The notes below the pieces were generated by a model, which was not told where the DNA came from, made no database searches, and worked only from the letters and a program-made list of their open reading frames with translations. Below are positions 39,014 to 47,964 of a stretch of DNA of 64,000 nt, in pieces. The stretch lies in the NCBI GenBank assembly GCA_011800155.1, contig CM022370.1:2790001-2854000 (forward strand), written 5' to 3'. Position numbers and translations under genes: made by a program. This stretch comes from Flammulina velutipes (taxonomy: Eukaryota; Basidiomycota; Agaricomycetes; Agaricales; Physalacriaceae). Numbering within the stretch: the stretch's first letter is position 1; every line of letters starts with the position of its first letter.

Positions 39014-40335
39014 ATGTCTCTCTCTCTCGAGTCTCTGCAAGCCAGCAATCTGTTTGACCTTCGCGGTACAATCGTCGTTATCACTGGCGGCGGAACTGTT
39101 CGCAAGACTGTCGATGATGTCTTGCAATGCCATTGATTAGCGTTCCTACAGGGCATTGGGCTGATGATTGCATCAACACTAATCGCCAACGGCGCAAAGG
39201 TATACATCGTCGGGCCTCCTGGGACACAAGCAGCTATGGACCAGTAAGTTCATTGATGACCTCGGACATGCGACGGCAGATAACTCAACTTGGAAGAACG
39301 TGCAAACTCTACAATAACGCTATCGCTAACCTACCGAATACTGGGACAATGCTCGCTCTCGAAGCTGATATCAGTTTGAAGGTCAGTTTTCTCATAGACG
39401 GATGTATGAATGGATATCCAGTGACCCCTTCCCCTCTCTCTGACAGAGCGAAGCCAAAAGACTCGCAGACGAATTAGGCAGGCGCGAACCTTATGTTACC
39501 GCCCTCTTCAACAACGCCGGCATCCTCACCGGATCCTTCAAACGGCCAGCGAATCCTACCGCTGCCGACTACGTCTCCAGTTTCTTCGACGATATCACCC
39601 CAGAGCAGTTCGACAGGTCGTTGAACACGAACGCTGTGGGGCCATACTGGCTTACCTTCGCTTTCCTGCCTTTGCTTGAGAAATGGAAACTCTCTGATGT
39701 GCCCGTTACGAAGAAGTTCGTCCCGCAGGTCATTATGACGAGTAGCATGAATGGGTGGACAAAGGTATACAGTTCGATTTATGTATTCCGAGGAATTATC
39801 CTAACCGTTTCATAGGACTCGTCTACAGCCGGTCTTTCCTATCCATACATGATGTCGAAAAGCGCCATAGGTCACGCCACTTCTTCTTTAGCACACGAGC
39901 TCCTACCTCTTGGGATACGCGTGAACGGAATCGCACCAGGTTAGGATGCACCTTCATAGTCGTGTCATTCTCACATAACTAACCAATATCTCCAGGCCTT
40001 TTCCCGTCGAATGTAAGATATAACTACTATTTCAATTGACTTCCATCTCACGCCGATCATTATAGATGTCCGCCCCAGGCGCACCAGTAGATGAGACTGG
40101 GACAGTTGTAATTCCCGACGACTACCACATCGAATTCCAAGTCCCATACGGCAAAGAACAAGGCTACGGAAGACCTCGCGACGTCGGATCGTTGGCGCTC
40201 TTCCTGCTGGTCAACTTTTACGTGACTGGCGAAACGGTGTTGATCGATGGTGGCGTGAGTGATCATCCTTTTCAATGTACAGCACTCTTCAACCTCCTTG
40301 TACAGACTATGCTGAAGCACCCAAACTCGTATTGA
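39014..40335 (+). CDS. Short-chain dehydrogenase/reductase, second gene
   Basis: About seven exons: ATG at 39014 (MSLSLESLQASNLFDLRGT), cofactor motif VVITGGGTGIGLMIASTLI assembled across the first intron, LFNNAGILTGSFKRPANP, IMTSSMNGWTK, SYPYMMSKSAIGHATSSLAH (catalytic Tyr and Lys), RVNGIAPGLFPSNM, and GRPRDVGSLALFLL..YVTGETVLIDGG before the end HPNSY (stop at 40333-40335). This is the classical SDR fold of about 300 residues, with the TGxxxGIG motif favouring the classical subfamily. Substrate unknown. Its divergent partner SDR shares 245 bp of promoter with paired CGG motifs. Confidence 0.87.
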
Positions 40336-40499
40336 TCGTAAATCTTGCGTTTAATGATACAAATGCATAAAACAAAGTGGAACGCCACACATTGAATCGT
40401 CCTCGTATAATCGTCAAGTCCCCTCTTCCTAACTCAAAATCCTTACCCTTCAGCGCTCGTGACTAAAACAATCCTGAATGCTTCATCCACACACTCTCT

Positions 40500-41261
40500 C
40501 TAGACAGTCAACTCTGGGGCAATACGATCCGCCCTAGATTTGAGAAGGGAAGCTATAGCTCTCGTATCCGCTCTCCCAAGACGAGCGGCACCTTCGTATT
40601 GTGCAGGTATAGGAGGAACCGGGGGAGGAGGTGAGCGGTCCCGCGCGATATGGTCGCTCCCAAGGGCATGACCAGCGGATGTCTGGGAGTACACCGAAGG
40701 CGACGTATCTGGCGTCTCCAACCCCGACGCAGTCGCTGTGACCCCTTTGGACGACCGTGGCTTGGATGTGGCACTGGGAATGACGAGCTTGGGGAGACAC
40801 TTCGGAGTGTTCTGGATAGAGCGGTATTCGGGGGATGGTGTATGCTCTGCTCTTCGAGTTATGGCTAATGGGCGCGTAGTACTGTTCACCAAGGGTAGTA
40901 TGGGTTCCGTTTGTGATCTCGGTCTGGGAAGATTAGAGAATTCGTTGTATGAATCCGAGTCCGTCGTGCTGGGGTTGTAGTAGGAATTCCGATAATTAGT
41001 TGGCAAAGGTCTACCGCGGGAGAGAAGGCCGTCGTTGCTGCCATCGAGGTTCGCTCTTTGCGAGATGTTAAGATCGCTTCGGTAGTGTTTGAGTCTTTGG
41101 CGCCGTTTGCACGTTGCACGAATAACGTAGGCGATGAGAAGGAGGGCTGCGAGACCCGCAAGCACTCCGGATATGATAGCGTATTTCGTGTCTCTTGGAA
41201 GTGGTTCCGGGGGAGGTGGTTCACTAGTCGCCCGGACATCGAATTTAACTCGCATGGGCAT
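40500..41261 (-). CDS. Single-pass membrane protein with proline-rich cytoplasmic tail (5' end unresolved)
   Basis: Minus-strand frame with MPMRVKFDVRATSEPPPPEP before a strong membrane span (YAIISGVLAGLAALLLIAYVI) and a basic stop-transfer (RATCKRRQRLKHYR). A tail of about 170 residues is rich in Ser, Pro and Arg (RDRSPPPPVPPIPAQYEG) and ends IAPELTV. It resembles mushroom cell-surface proteins with an extracellular beta-sandwich, one span and a disordered tail. The part before the span looks like the end of a larger extracellular domain, so earlier exons probably lie in 41262-41700. I could not join them without a doubtful 5-nt micro-exon. Function unknown. Confidence 0.65.
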   Translation of the reverse strand: MPMRVKFDVRATSEPPPPEPLPRDTKYAIISGVLAGLAALLLIAYVIRATCKRRQRLKHYRSDLNISQRANLDGSNDGLLSRGRPLPTNYRNSYYNPSTTDSDSYNEFSNLPRPRSQTEPILPLVNSTTRPLAITRRAEHTPSPEYRSIQNTPKCLPKLVIPSATSKPRSSKGVTATASGLETPDTSPSVYSQTSAGHALGSDHIARDRSPPPPVPPIPAQYEGAARLGRADTRAIASLLKSRADRIAPELTV

Positions 41262-41940
41262 TGGATCTGCAGCTGCGGATGGTATTTAGTTACTATCGCC
41301 AGAATGAAATGTGCCATTTAACTCACCCGGGCTGAACGTTGAATGGGGAGAAGGAAGAGGGAAGAGGGGCTTGGCGACGTCGTATTAATAAACGTTTCTT
41401 AAACGATCCGCGCTCACACCAATGCACAGGATTGGTGCCACCATACCTGAACACCGACCGGATGGGCCGCAAAGGATGTTTCACATCGATATGTGTTTGT
41501 CGGGTGTCGGGCGATAACCAATCCCAAGACTTGGGCTTCCAATTTAGATCCCAGACAGTCCACTGACATGAGCGTCGGAGAACAGTAAAGGCGCGAGTAT
41601 ATGGTAGATCTGTGGTAAGTATGGTAAGTTGTCTGATCCCTTACAGTGTGGGAAAGGCGATGCTGGGGATGACAACTAATCAAATTGCACATCGCATTCC
41701 TACACGCCCTATCATAAACGGTGTGAGCGGCGTCGAACGCCCCAATTGTACAATCATCTGACGCAAATCCAATGGGTTCTCTGACATTTAGTCACGCAGG
41801 GTGCAATGGGAATAATTGACCGTCGAACAACTTTCGAATACATACAAGACACAGACGATTGGGAGCAATGCCATGCCATAGTCAGCAGTACTAATTTGAC
41901 TGGCGCCACACTTCGTCATCGCGTACCCAATGGACACCAT
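41262..41940. other. Probable 5' exon area of the membrane protein, unresolved
   Basis: The minus strand holds two overlapping open frames between about 41310 and 41690, one rich in Trp/Pro (WDLNWKPKSWDWLSPDT). Neither joins the downstream exon in phase by a normal intron. Could be true upstream exons, a 5' UTR or decayed DNA. Confidence 0.3.
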
Positions 41941-43069
41941 CTAAAACTTGTTAAAGACAGTCCTGAGACATAACGACCACATACACAATTCTACCCGTTC
42001 TAAGGTCTTCGGCAAGACAAGCAACTGTTCGGCTTTTATATCGACGAGATGTGTAGCTATCCAGGAGGAAGTCGAGGAGAGTGCGAAATGCTTGAGTTCC
42101 TTCATTCTCGTTAAAAGGTGGAAATGTGTCTGCAGATTCATTAGCTGAGCCATGGTGGGTGGGGAATACGTACAAAGACGGTCGTAGCATCACATCTTAT
42201 CGTCAAGGACTCTAACCAGGGGAGCAACTTGGTCACGTAGCCCAGGAGCTGGTCGTATTGTTGGTGCTTTGTACATATCAGCGTCTTGAGACTCGTCGGG
42301 GCAAACGGAGCATCCTTGAGTGCGACCAGCGTGGCCTCCGTCGCCGAAGAGCTTGTCTTTCCAAAGTCGATCGCGGCGGTGTGGACCTTGGTGAGACGTC
42401 CTAGTATGCCTTGGAAATGGTCCCACGGAACAGCAATATACTCGAGACGAGGCATGGCATTGTATCGCGGGACGGAGAGATGGCCAGTTTCGTTGACATC
42501 GAACTGTTGCTCAGTAAAGGGGCTGGTTTGGATGGAGAGATTTCGAAGAGTTCGGCCGTGTCTGGATACAAAGCTGGCGATAAAGTTGTAGTCGGGAGTG
42601 ATTTGGGAGCAGCCAATCGTGAGGGTCTGTAAGTTGGGAAGACGGGGGGTTGTCGACATGACCGATTCGAAGGCCTGTTTGTCGCTCTGCGCGTAAAGCT
42701 GGAACGTTTGGAGGTTCTCCAATGCACCGAGACAGAGAGCGACGGAGCCTAGATGAGATCCAGCGCGTTCTGCAAGATATCGTTAGCCAGCGGCAATGGA
42801 CTGCTTGGAAACAATTTGCCTGCAAGAGATATCACTCTAAAGCTTCTGACGATCTGGGCAATCTCTTTAGATCTGACTGCGAGCTCAAAGGACGCGTAGG
42901 GTGCTCTTTCCGAGGATCGAATCGCGACATGCTTGTATAAGAGCGGCTGAACGAATGCCTTGAACGCGCTGTTGGTGGCAAGAAGAGTTGCTTGTGCTCC
43001 CGTAGTGCAGAATCGTATGACTTCTAGGATGATTTCGTGCGGAAGAGCGCCAAAGGTTGGTTTGACCAT
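41941..43069 (-). CDS. F-box-like/leucine-rich protein
   Basis: Start MVKPTFGALPHEIILEVIRFC (43069; an in-frame ATG at 43084 adds MACSF). The LPHEIILEVIRF element is F-box-like, but the second helix of the motif is not typical. After an intron (donor GTCCATTG, acceptor ATCTAG) the frame continues LCLGALENLQTFQLYAQSDK, then leucine-rich units (LPNLQTLTIGCSQI, MPRLEYIAVPWDHFQG, PTSLKTLICTKHQQYDQLLG, LPWLESLTIRCDATTVF). A last exon carries THFHLLTRMKELKHFALSST, IKAEQLLVLPKTLERVELCMW and ends TVFNKF, TAG at 41941-41943. A degraded fragment of the same gene lies 3.5 kb away at about 46200-46400. Function unknown. Confidence 0.75.
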
Positions 43070-43181
43070 GAAAGAACAAGCCAAGACAATTTCATTACCT
43101 AACGAAGATATACGGCGTACTTGCTATAGACTTCAATCCTCCTTGACCATTCAGAAATTACAGAGCGACTTTGACACTGCT

Positions 43182-43976
43182 CAGTCACTCGTTAGATGTC
43201 AATACTTCGACAATAGTCAACGGTATTGATACACAATAGAAAGGCCCAAAATGATTACAAATTCCGCCACCGCCTGCTTCCTACCATCACAACACGGAGA
43301 TGCTCGACGACAATGGCCCAACACAACCCGATAGCTGGATACTGTCCATTATTATCGGCATCCTCGCAATTCCTCATCATTTATTATGCCCCAGTTGGCG
43401 ACTCCTACTCGTCTATCTTACCACCACAACCCTCCTTTCGGCCATGCTCATTCATTCAGTCTGTTATGTCGGCCACGCCTCAGCGTATTATTTCATGGTC
43501 GTCCAACTCCTCTATGCCGTCCCTCTCGCCATATGTTCTTTTTTCTACATTCCGCTTGATGATAGCGCACTGGAGACTCAAGCCTTCTCCGTCGAGAGAC
43601 AGATGGCCAGGATTCAGGACGTGATTGGCAAAACCCTCTGCGTCGCCATCGCCTGCTGGATATTTTTATGGTCTCTCTGCGATTGGAGGGGTGAGTATTG
43701 ATTGCTCCATCTCTTCCACGATAACTTACATTCGCGCGCAGCCTTGCCATTACTCGCCTTCTTGTCCTACAAGTCCTTAAAGTTGACCGCTGTATACCTG
43801 CTCCACCTCCCCTCGTTCTGGGATTCTCACGCTCCCGGCCATCATATTCCCGGGTGTCTGCCTTTGTCCAAATTGGGAGTTTGACCAGAAGCCTATTCAT
43901 TCTCTTGGTGCGTCTATACTGTCTCTACTTGATCTTAATACCGATTTCTAACCAGCAACTCAGCGGGGAGTCGATA
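43182..43976. repeat. Duplicated block, copy 1
   Basis: Shares high identity with 45364-46148, including the 5' flank (GACAATAGTCAACGGTATTG), both exons and the intron of the membrane-protein gene, and about 90 bp of 3' flank. The copies differ by scattered substitutions and small indels. Confidence 0.9.
43300..43884 (+). CDS. Small multi-pass membrane protein, copy 1
   Basis: ATG at 43300 (MLDDNGPTQPDSWILSIIIG). Two exons; the intron starts GTGAGTATTG after the codons for LCDWRG and ends CGCGCAG. Hydrophobic segments near LCPSWRLLLVYLTTTTLLSA, YYFMVVQLLYAVPLAICSFF, LCVAIACWIFLWSLC and ALPLLAFLSYKSLKLTAVYLL suggest three to five spans in about 177 residues, ending LPLSKLGV. No family recognised. 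A second copy of identical length lies at 45477-46061, and substitutions between them mostly keep hydrophobicity, which suggests both were under some constraint. Confidence 0.7.
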
Positions 43977-45363
43977 GGCACTTCTTTTTAGTGAAAGGCA
44001 AGGGGTGATCCTTGGGTTTCAAATGCTGACCCACACCCCATCCCCGTCAACCCCGTCCCCGTGCGCCACACATAGAGGGTTGCTCAAGGGTCGGGTTTAT
44101 TTTGCGGGGTTATGGGGTTGTTGCAGGTTGAACTGCAAGTTGAATACTGTTCTAAAATATACTACGAGCTGTATAAAAACATGTACAGTAGACAGTAAAT
44201 AAACCTATGGATGATCCGATAGACAATACAACTATAGTATATTATCAAACCCTTCAGGCATTAAATAGTTCTTGTCTTTGTCATTATTGTTAGAGGTTGA
44301 AGGTCCGGTTGCATGGACTGCCAAAAGACCACCAACCAGACCGGACCGGACCACCAAAAGACCGCCGTGCAAAAAAGACTGGTTGGTAAAAAGACCGGTC
44401 GCAGTTGGCAGTCTTTGGTTTGGACAAGAATATTTAGGACTGCCAAAAGACCGGTTGAACCAGTCTTGGACCGGTCCATGATAAAACAGGTAACGGTTGC
44501 CTGCCAATTCTATGAGACAGCGGAGAAGGAGAGGGACAGACTCACTAGGCGCAGCGGTTTCGTGGTTTTGCCGTTTTGTCGCCAAGACGGGCGGTGGCAG
44601 CGACAGGCAAGGGAGACAAATGAGCGACGAGTCGAAGTGTGCAGTCCATCAAAGTCAGCAGAGAACACATAGAAAGGTTTTTTTTGACGCACCAGTCACT
44701 GGATATGACCCCGTCTCTCAAAGCTGGATCACCGAGCCGATGTGGTGATGATGGTACAAGCAAAGTTGTCCTACAGCTTCCCCATTGAGAATCTCACGAC
44801 GGTTCGCTCCACATACTGTATCCCACTACTCTCGACATCATTTCGACTAATCGATGACAATGTTAGTGGTTCTGTGACGCCCTGCACCCGTACCATGTAG
44901 CGCCACATTAGATACAGCAATATAAATTTACCATTTCAACACACATAACATATGGCTGCCATTAAGGTCATTAACTTGTCGCCCTTTGATGAGCGCCCAC
45001 AAACACCTCGCCATCGCCTCTCGCTTAGCGCCCAGCCACTCGCCCAGCGACATCGCCCAGCGAGTCGCGCGGACACAATTTTTAGATTCTATCGCCTCTT
45101 CATAAGATAGTTGGCGGCAATTTCCTTGTATGATGTGACTGGTCACGTTTTCTTTGAGCTCTTTTTGGACATGTCAAAGAACTGCGCACTTTCCTGCCAA
45201 GTATCTGGTCACCTTTCTTTGTTATCTTTTAGTACACATTGTTTTTTTTTGCAGGCTAAGAAAGCTGGCCCAAATTTAAATACGCAGCGTGACATTGTAA
45301 GTATATTACTACTATTTACACCCAATTTTTGAGGCGCACAAGTAGAACCCTACCACAGCTGTG
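43977..45363. other. Repeat-rich spacer between the duplicated blocks
   Basis: About 1.4 kb without a supported gene. Parts: pyrimidine/CCCCGTC-rich DNA at 44035-44065; a cluster at 44310-44480 in which GACTGCCAAAAGACC, its near-complement GGCAGTCTTTGG and ACCGGT recur many times; and a GC-rich segment near 45000-45070 with repeated CGCCCAGCGA. It looks like a decayed non-autonomous element or simple repeats. Confidence 0.45.
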
Positions 45364-46148
45364 ATCACTCGTTAGATGACAATACTTCGACAATAGTCAA
45401 CGGTATTGATACACAATAGAAAGGCCCATGATTACAAATTCCGCCACCGCCTGCTTCCTACCATCACAACACGGAGATGCTCGACGACAATGGCCCAACA
45501 CAACCCGATAGCTGGATACTGTCCATTGTCCTCGGCATCGTCAACATTCCTCGAATCTTTTCATGCCCTAGTTGGCGATCCCTACTCATCCACCTCACCA
45601 CCATAACCCTCATTTTGGCCATGTTCTTCCATTCTCTCTTTTATGTCGGCCTCGTCTCAGCGCTTTATTTTATGGTCGTCCAACTCCTCTATGCCGTCGT
45701 TCTCGTCATATGTTCTTTCTTCTACATTCCGCTTGATGATAGCGCACAGGAGACTCAGGCCTACTCCGTCGAGAGAACGATGGACAGGACACAGGATCTG
45801 ATTGGCAAAGTTCTCTGCGTCGCTATTGCCTTGTGGATATTTTTGTGGTCTCTCTGCGATTGGAGGGGTGAGTATTGATTGCTCCATCTCTTCCACGATG
45901 ACTTATATTCGCGCGCAGCCTTGCCGTTGTTCGCCTTCTTGTCCTACAAGTCCTTCAAGTTGACCGCTGTATACCTGCTCCACCTCCCCTCGTTCTGGGA
46001 TTCCCACGTTCCTGAGGACCATATTCCCGGGTGTCTGCCCTTGCCCAGGTTGGTAGTTTGACTGTTTTCTTGGTGTGTCTATACTGTCTCTACTTGATCA
46101 TTAATACCGATGTCTAACTACATAATAGCAACATGACGGAGAGTCGAT
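45364..46148. repeat. Duplicated block, copy 2
   Basis: Second copy of the 43182-43976 block, same orientation, with the gene, its intron and both flanks preserved. Confidence 0.9.
45477..46061 (+). CDS. Small multi-pass membrane protein, copy 2
   Basis: Paralogue of the gene at 43300: the same start (MLDDNGPTQPDSWILSI), the same 585-bp span, the same single intron and the same end pattern (GCLPLPRLVV). The mid-section IPLDDSAQETQAYSVERTMD has the same layout as copy 1. Differences are concentrated in the first two hydrophobic segments (IVLGIVNIPRIFSCPSW against IIIGILAIPHHLLCPSW). No stop or frameshift is seen, so both copies may be expressed. Function unknown. Confidence 0.7.
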
Positions 46149-46199
46149 CCGTGTCCTGAAGGCTCTATTAATACTCGGCCTTCACGTTGTGTTTGAATG

Positions 46200-46400
46200 G
46201 TGAGACTTCGAAGAGGCCGTGTCGTCTAGATACAAAACTGACAATAACGTTGTAGTCGGGAGAGCTTCGGGAGAGCTAATCATGAAGGAAGCCTTGGAAG
46301 CTTCTGAATATCTGAGAAATCATATCTGACGACGACATCAAAGGACGCGGAGGGTGCTCTTTTCGAGGATTGACATCCTTATGAAGTCAAGTGGGCGTTT
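46200..46400 (-). pseudogene. Degraded fragment of the F-box/LRR gene
   Basis: 46200-46275 matches the F-box gene near 42540-42620 (shared TTGTAGTCGGGAG), and 46280-46400 matches 42838-42950 (shared AAGCTTCTGA and GGGTGCTCTTT). About 200 bp in between is missing and substitutions are frequent. No reading frame survives. The fragment has the same orientation as the intact gene but lies on the far side of the duplicated membrane gene. Confidence 0.65.
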
Positions 46401-47117
46401 GTAGAGCAGAACAAGAATGCTTGGATCGCTTGATAGCAGACATGTAATGCAGTCCAATATTCTCCGCTCTACTTTACTCAGACTACAACACATTTTGAGT
46501 TCATACCAGATGTCTTCTCACTCCGTCAGCCACACGGAGAGCAGTGGCGCAACGAAGTTCGGATCAACGGCCAATTTCCATTACTTATGTACCCCCGGGT
46601 GCATGAACCTCTTTCTTACTTCAACCACCTCTTATATTCCGGGATATCGGATACGGTCTCCTTAGATTCAACGCTATTATGTCTACTGGTGGCGTCGTCC
46701 AGAGTGACGCGTCTCCTACCAACCCTCCTGACCACAAGGTCACTATAACATGGCTCGAGCGATCAGCGCCTCATCTGCATCTTCGCTGGACCGGACCCAA
46801 GCGTAGCCGTGCTACTTACATCAGAATGCTTGGTCCAGGCTAAGTTTGACGACCATTGCTCCAGATCGGACATGGCCATGGGCCAAGCAACATTAATGGG
46901 TTTCCATGGAATAGTGGGTCCTTCGCCATCTGGATCTACGGCGGTCCATTTCATTATCCCTCGGTCCGTCTTACACGTTTCCCCGTGCGCGTGGATAGCT
47001 ATAAAAGCTGGTTATAGACATCATGCGTCTCTATCTCTGGCAGGCCCCTCACACTCCACCTTTCCTTCTCTACTAAGCTCTCTCTTTCATTCGTTCTTCT
47101 GTCCCTTTCGTTCAAAA
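46401..47117 (+). promoter_or_regulatory. Upstream region and TATA box of the pectate lyase
   Basis: No gene seen in this 700 bp. TATAAAAG at 47000-47007 lies 111 bp before the lyase ATG, followed by a pyrimidine-rich stretch (CTCTCTCTTTCATTC) typical of fungal transcription starts. Confidence 0.5.
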
Positions 47118-47511
47118 ATGAAGTGGCTTTCTTCCGCTGTTGCTCTCATTGCTGTCCAGTTCGCTTTTGTATGTCTCGTTCTATTCCATACGGTCGACGC
47201 TATGGCTAACATACACACTAGGCTGCACCTTCTTTGAAGAGGCGTGCTGATGCTGCAGAGGCTTGCCCTGTTGGCTTTTGCACATTGAACGGAGGGTATG
47301 TTTGCAAGGTCTAGTTTCTCCCTGACCTCGTCGTTTATGTTCTGGTAGTACCACTGGTGGTGCCGGTGGTTTGACTACCACGGTCTCTACCCTTGACGCC
47401 CTCATTGATGCTGTCTCGGGGGATGAAGCGAAGATTGTCATAATTGACGGTGAGATTACCGGCAGTGAAGTCGTGAAAATCGGTTCCAACACTTCCTTGC
47501 TTGGAACGTCC
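47118..47511 (+). pseudogene. Pectate lyase (family PL1), 5' part, cut by a transposon
   Basis: ATG at 47118; MKWLSSAVALIAVQFAFAAP is a secretion signal, followed by a KRR pro-site. Two small introns lead to GFCTLNGGTTGG and LTTTVSTLDALIDAV, VIIDGEITGSEVVKIGSNTS, the N-terminal part of a polysaccharide lyase family 1 beta-helix that cleaves polygalacturonate by beta-elimination outside the cell. The frame runs straight into the inverted terminal repeat of a 10.65-kb transposon at 47512 after ..LLGTS and stops soon after. The rest of the gene lies at 58165-58998. As the DNA stands no full lyase can be made unless the element is excised or a very long intron is spliced. Confidence 0.9.
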
Positions 47512-47536
47512 CATCACAAAAACGCTAGAATATATT
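47512..47536. repeat. Left terminal inverted repeat
   Basis: Starts CATCACAAAAACGCT. Matches the reversed right end except for A instead of G at two positions. Confidence 0.92.
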
Positions 47537-47630
47537 TACTGGTAGGTATACACGTGTATATGTATTAGCAAGAATATATACGCCACATACCCTTTTGGGG
47601 AATGTCCGATCTCAAAATCTCTACATTCCC

Positions 47631-47790
47631 GAATGCATACGTCAATCCGTACCTGAAGCCATACACCAATGCATACGCTAATCCGTACCTGAAGCCATAC
47701 ACCAATGCATACGCCAATCCGTACCTGAAGCCATACCCCAATGCATACGCCAATCCGTACCTGAAGCCATACCCGAATGTATACCCTAAA
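47631..47790. repeat. Left subterminal tandem array, 36-bp unit
   Basis: Four exact-spacing copies of a unit beginning AATCCGTACCTGAAGCCAT at 47644, 47680, 47716 and 47752, plus partial units on both sides. Copies differ by one or two bases. Because 36 is divisible by three, the array is open in both directions, which makes misleading Tyr-rich repeat frames (NPYLKPYTNAYA on +). More likely a set of transposase binding sites than a gene. Confidence 0.85.
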
Positions 47791-47964
47791 ATATAGCCAT
47801 ACACCTCAGCCTACGCCTACCATAATATATACTGCCTAGGCCAAACCTTAGGAGTGTAATGAATCCTTGCAGAAATCACAAAGAAAAGTTTGCATAATCA
47901 TCATCATAGCATTCAAGCAAGCAAGCGACAGAAAAGTACAGTAACTACAGCAACTAAGAAATGA

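Noticed and set aside
41941..43084. F-box gene read as broken by an in-frame stop (TAG near 42755)
   Set aside because: An intron with donor GTCCATTG, a CTAAC branch point and acceptor ATCTAG removes the stop and restores the leucine-rich frame.
44232..44672. Frames of 72-119 residues in the ACCGGT-rich spacer
   Set aside because: They follow the repeated GACTGCC/ACCGGT words and show no domain; both strands are open for the same reason.
47565..47804. Tyr-rich repeat proteins on both strands
   Set aside because: A product of the 36-bp tandem array, whose length is a multiple of three; no splice or start context, and it lies in the subterminal part of the transposon.
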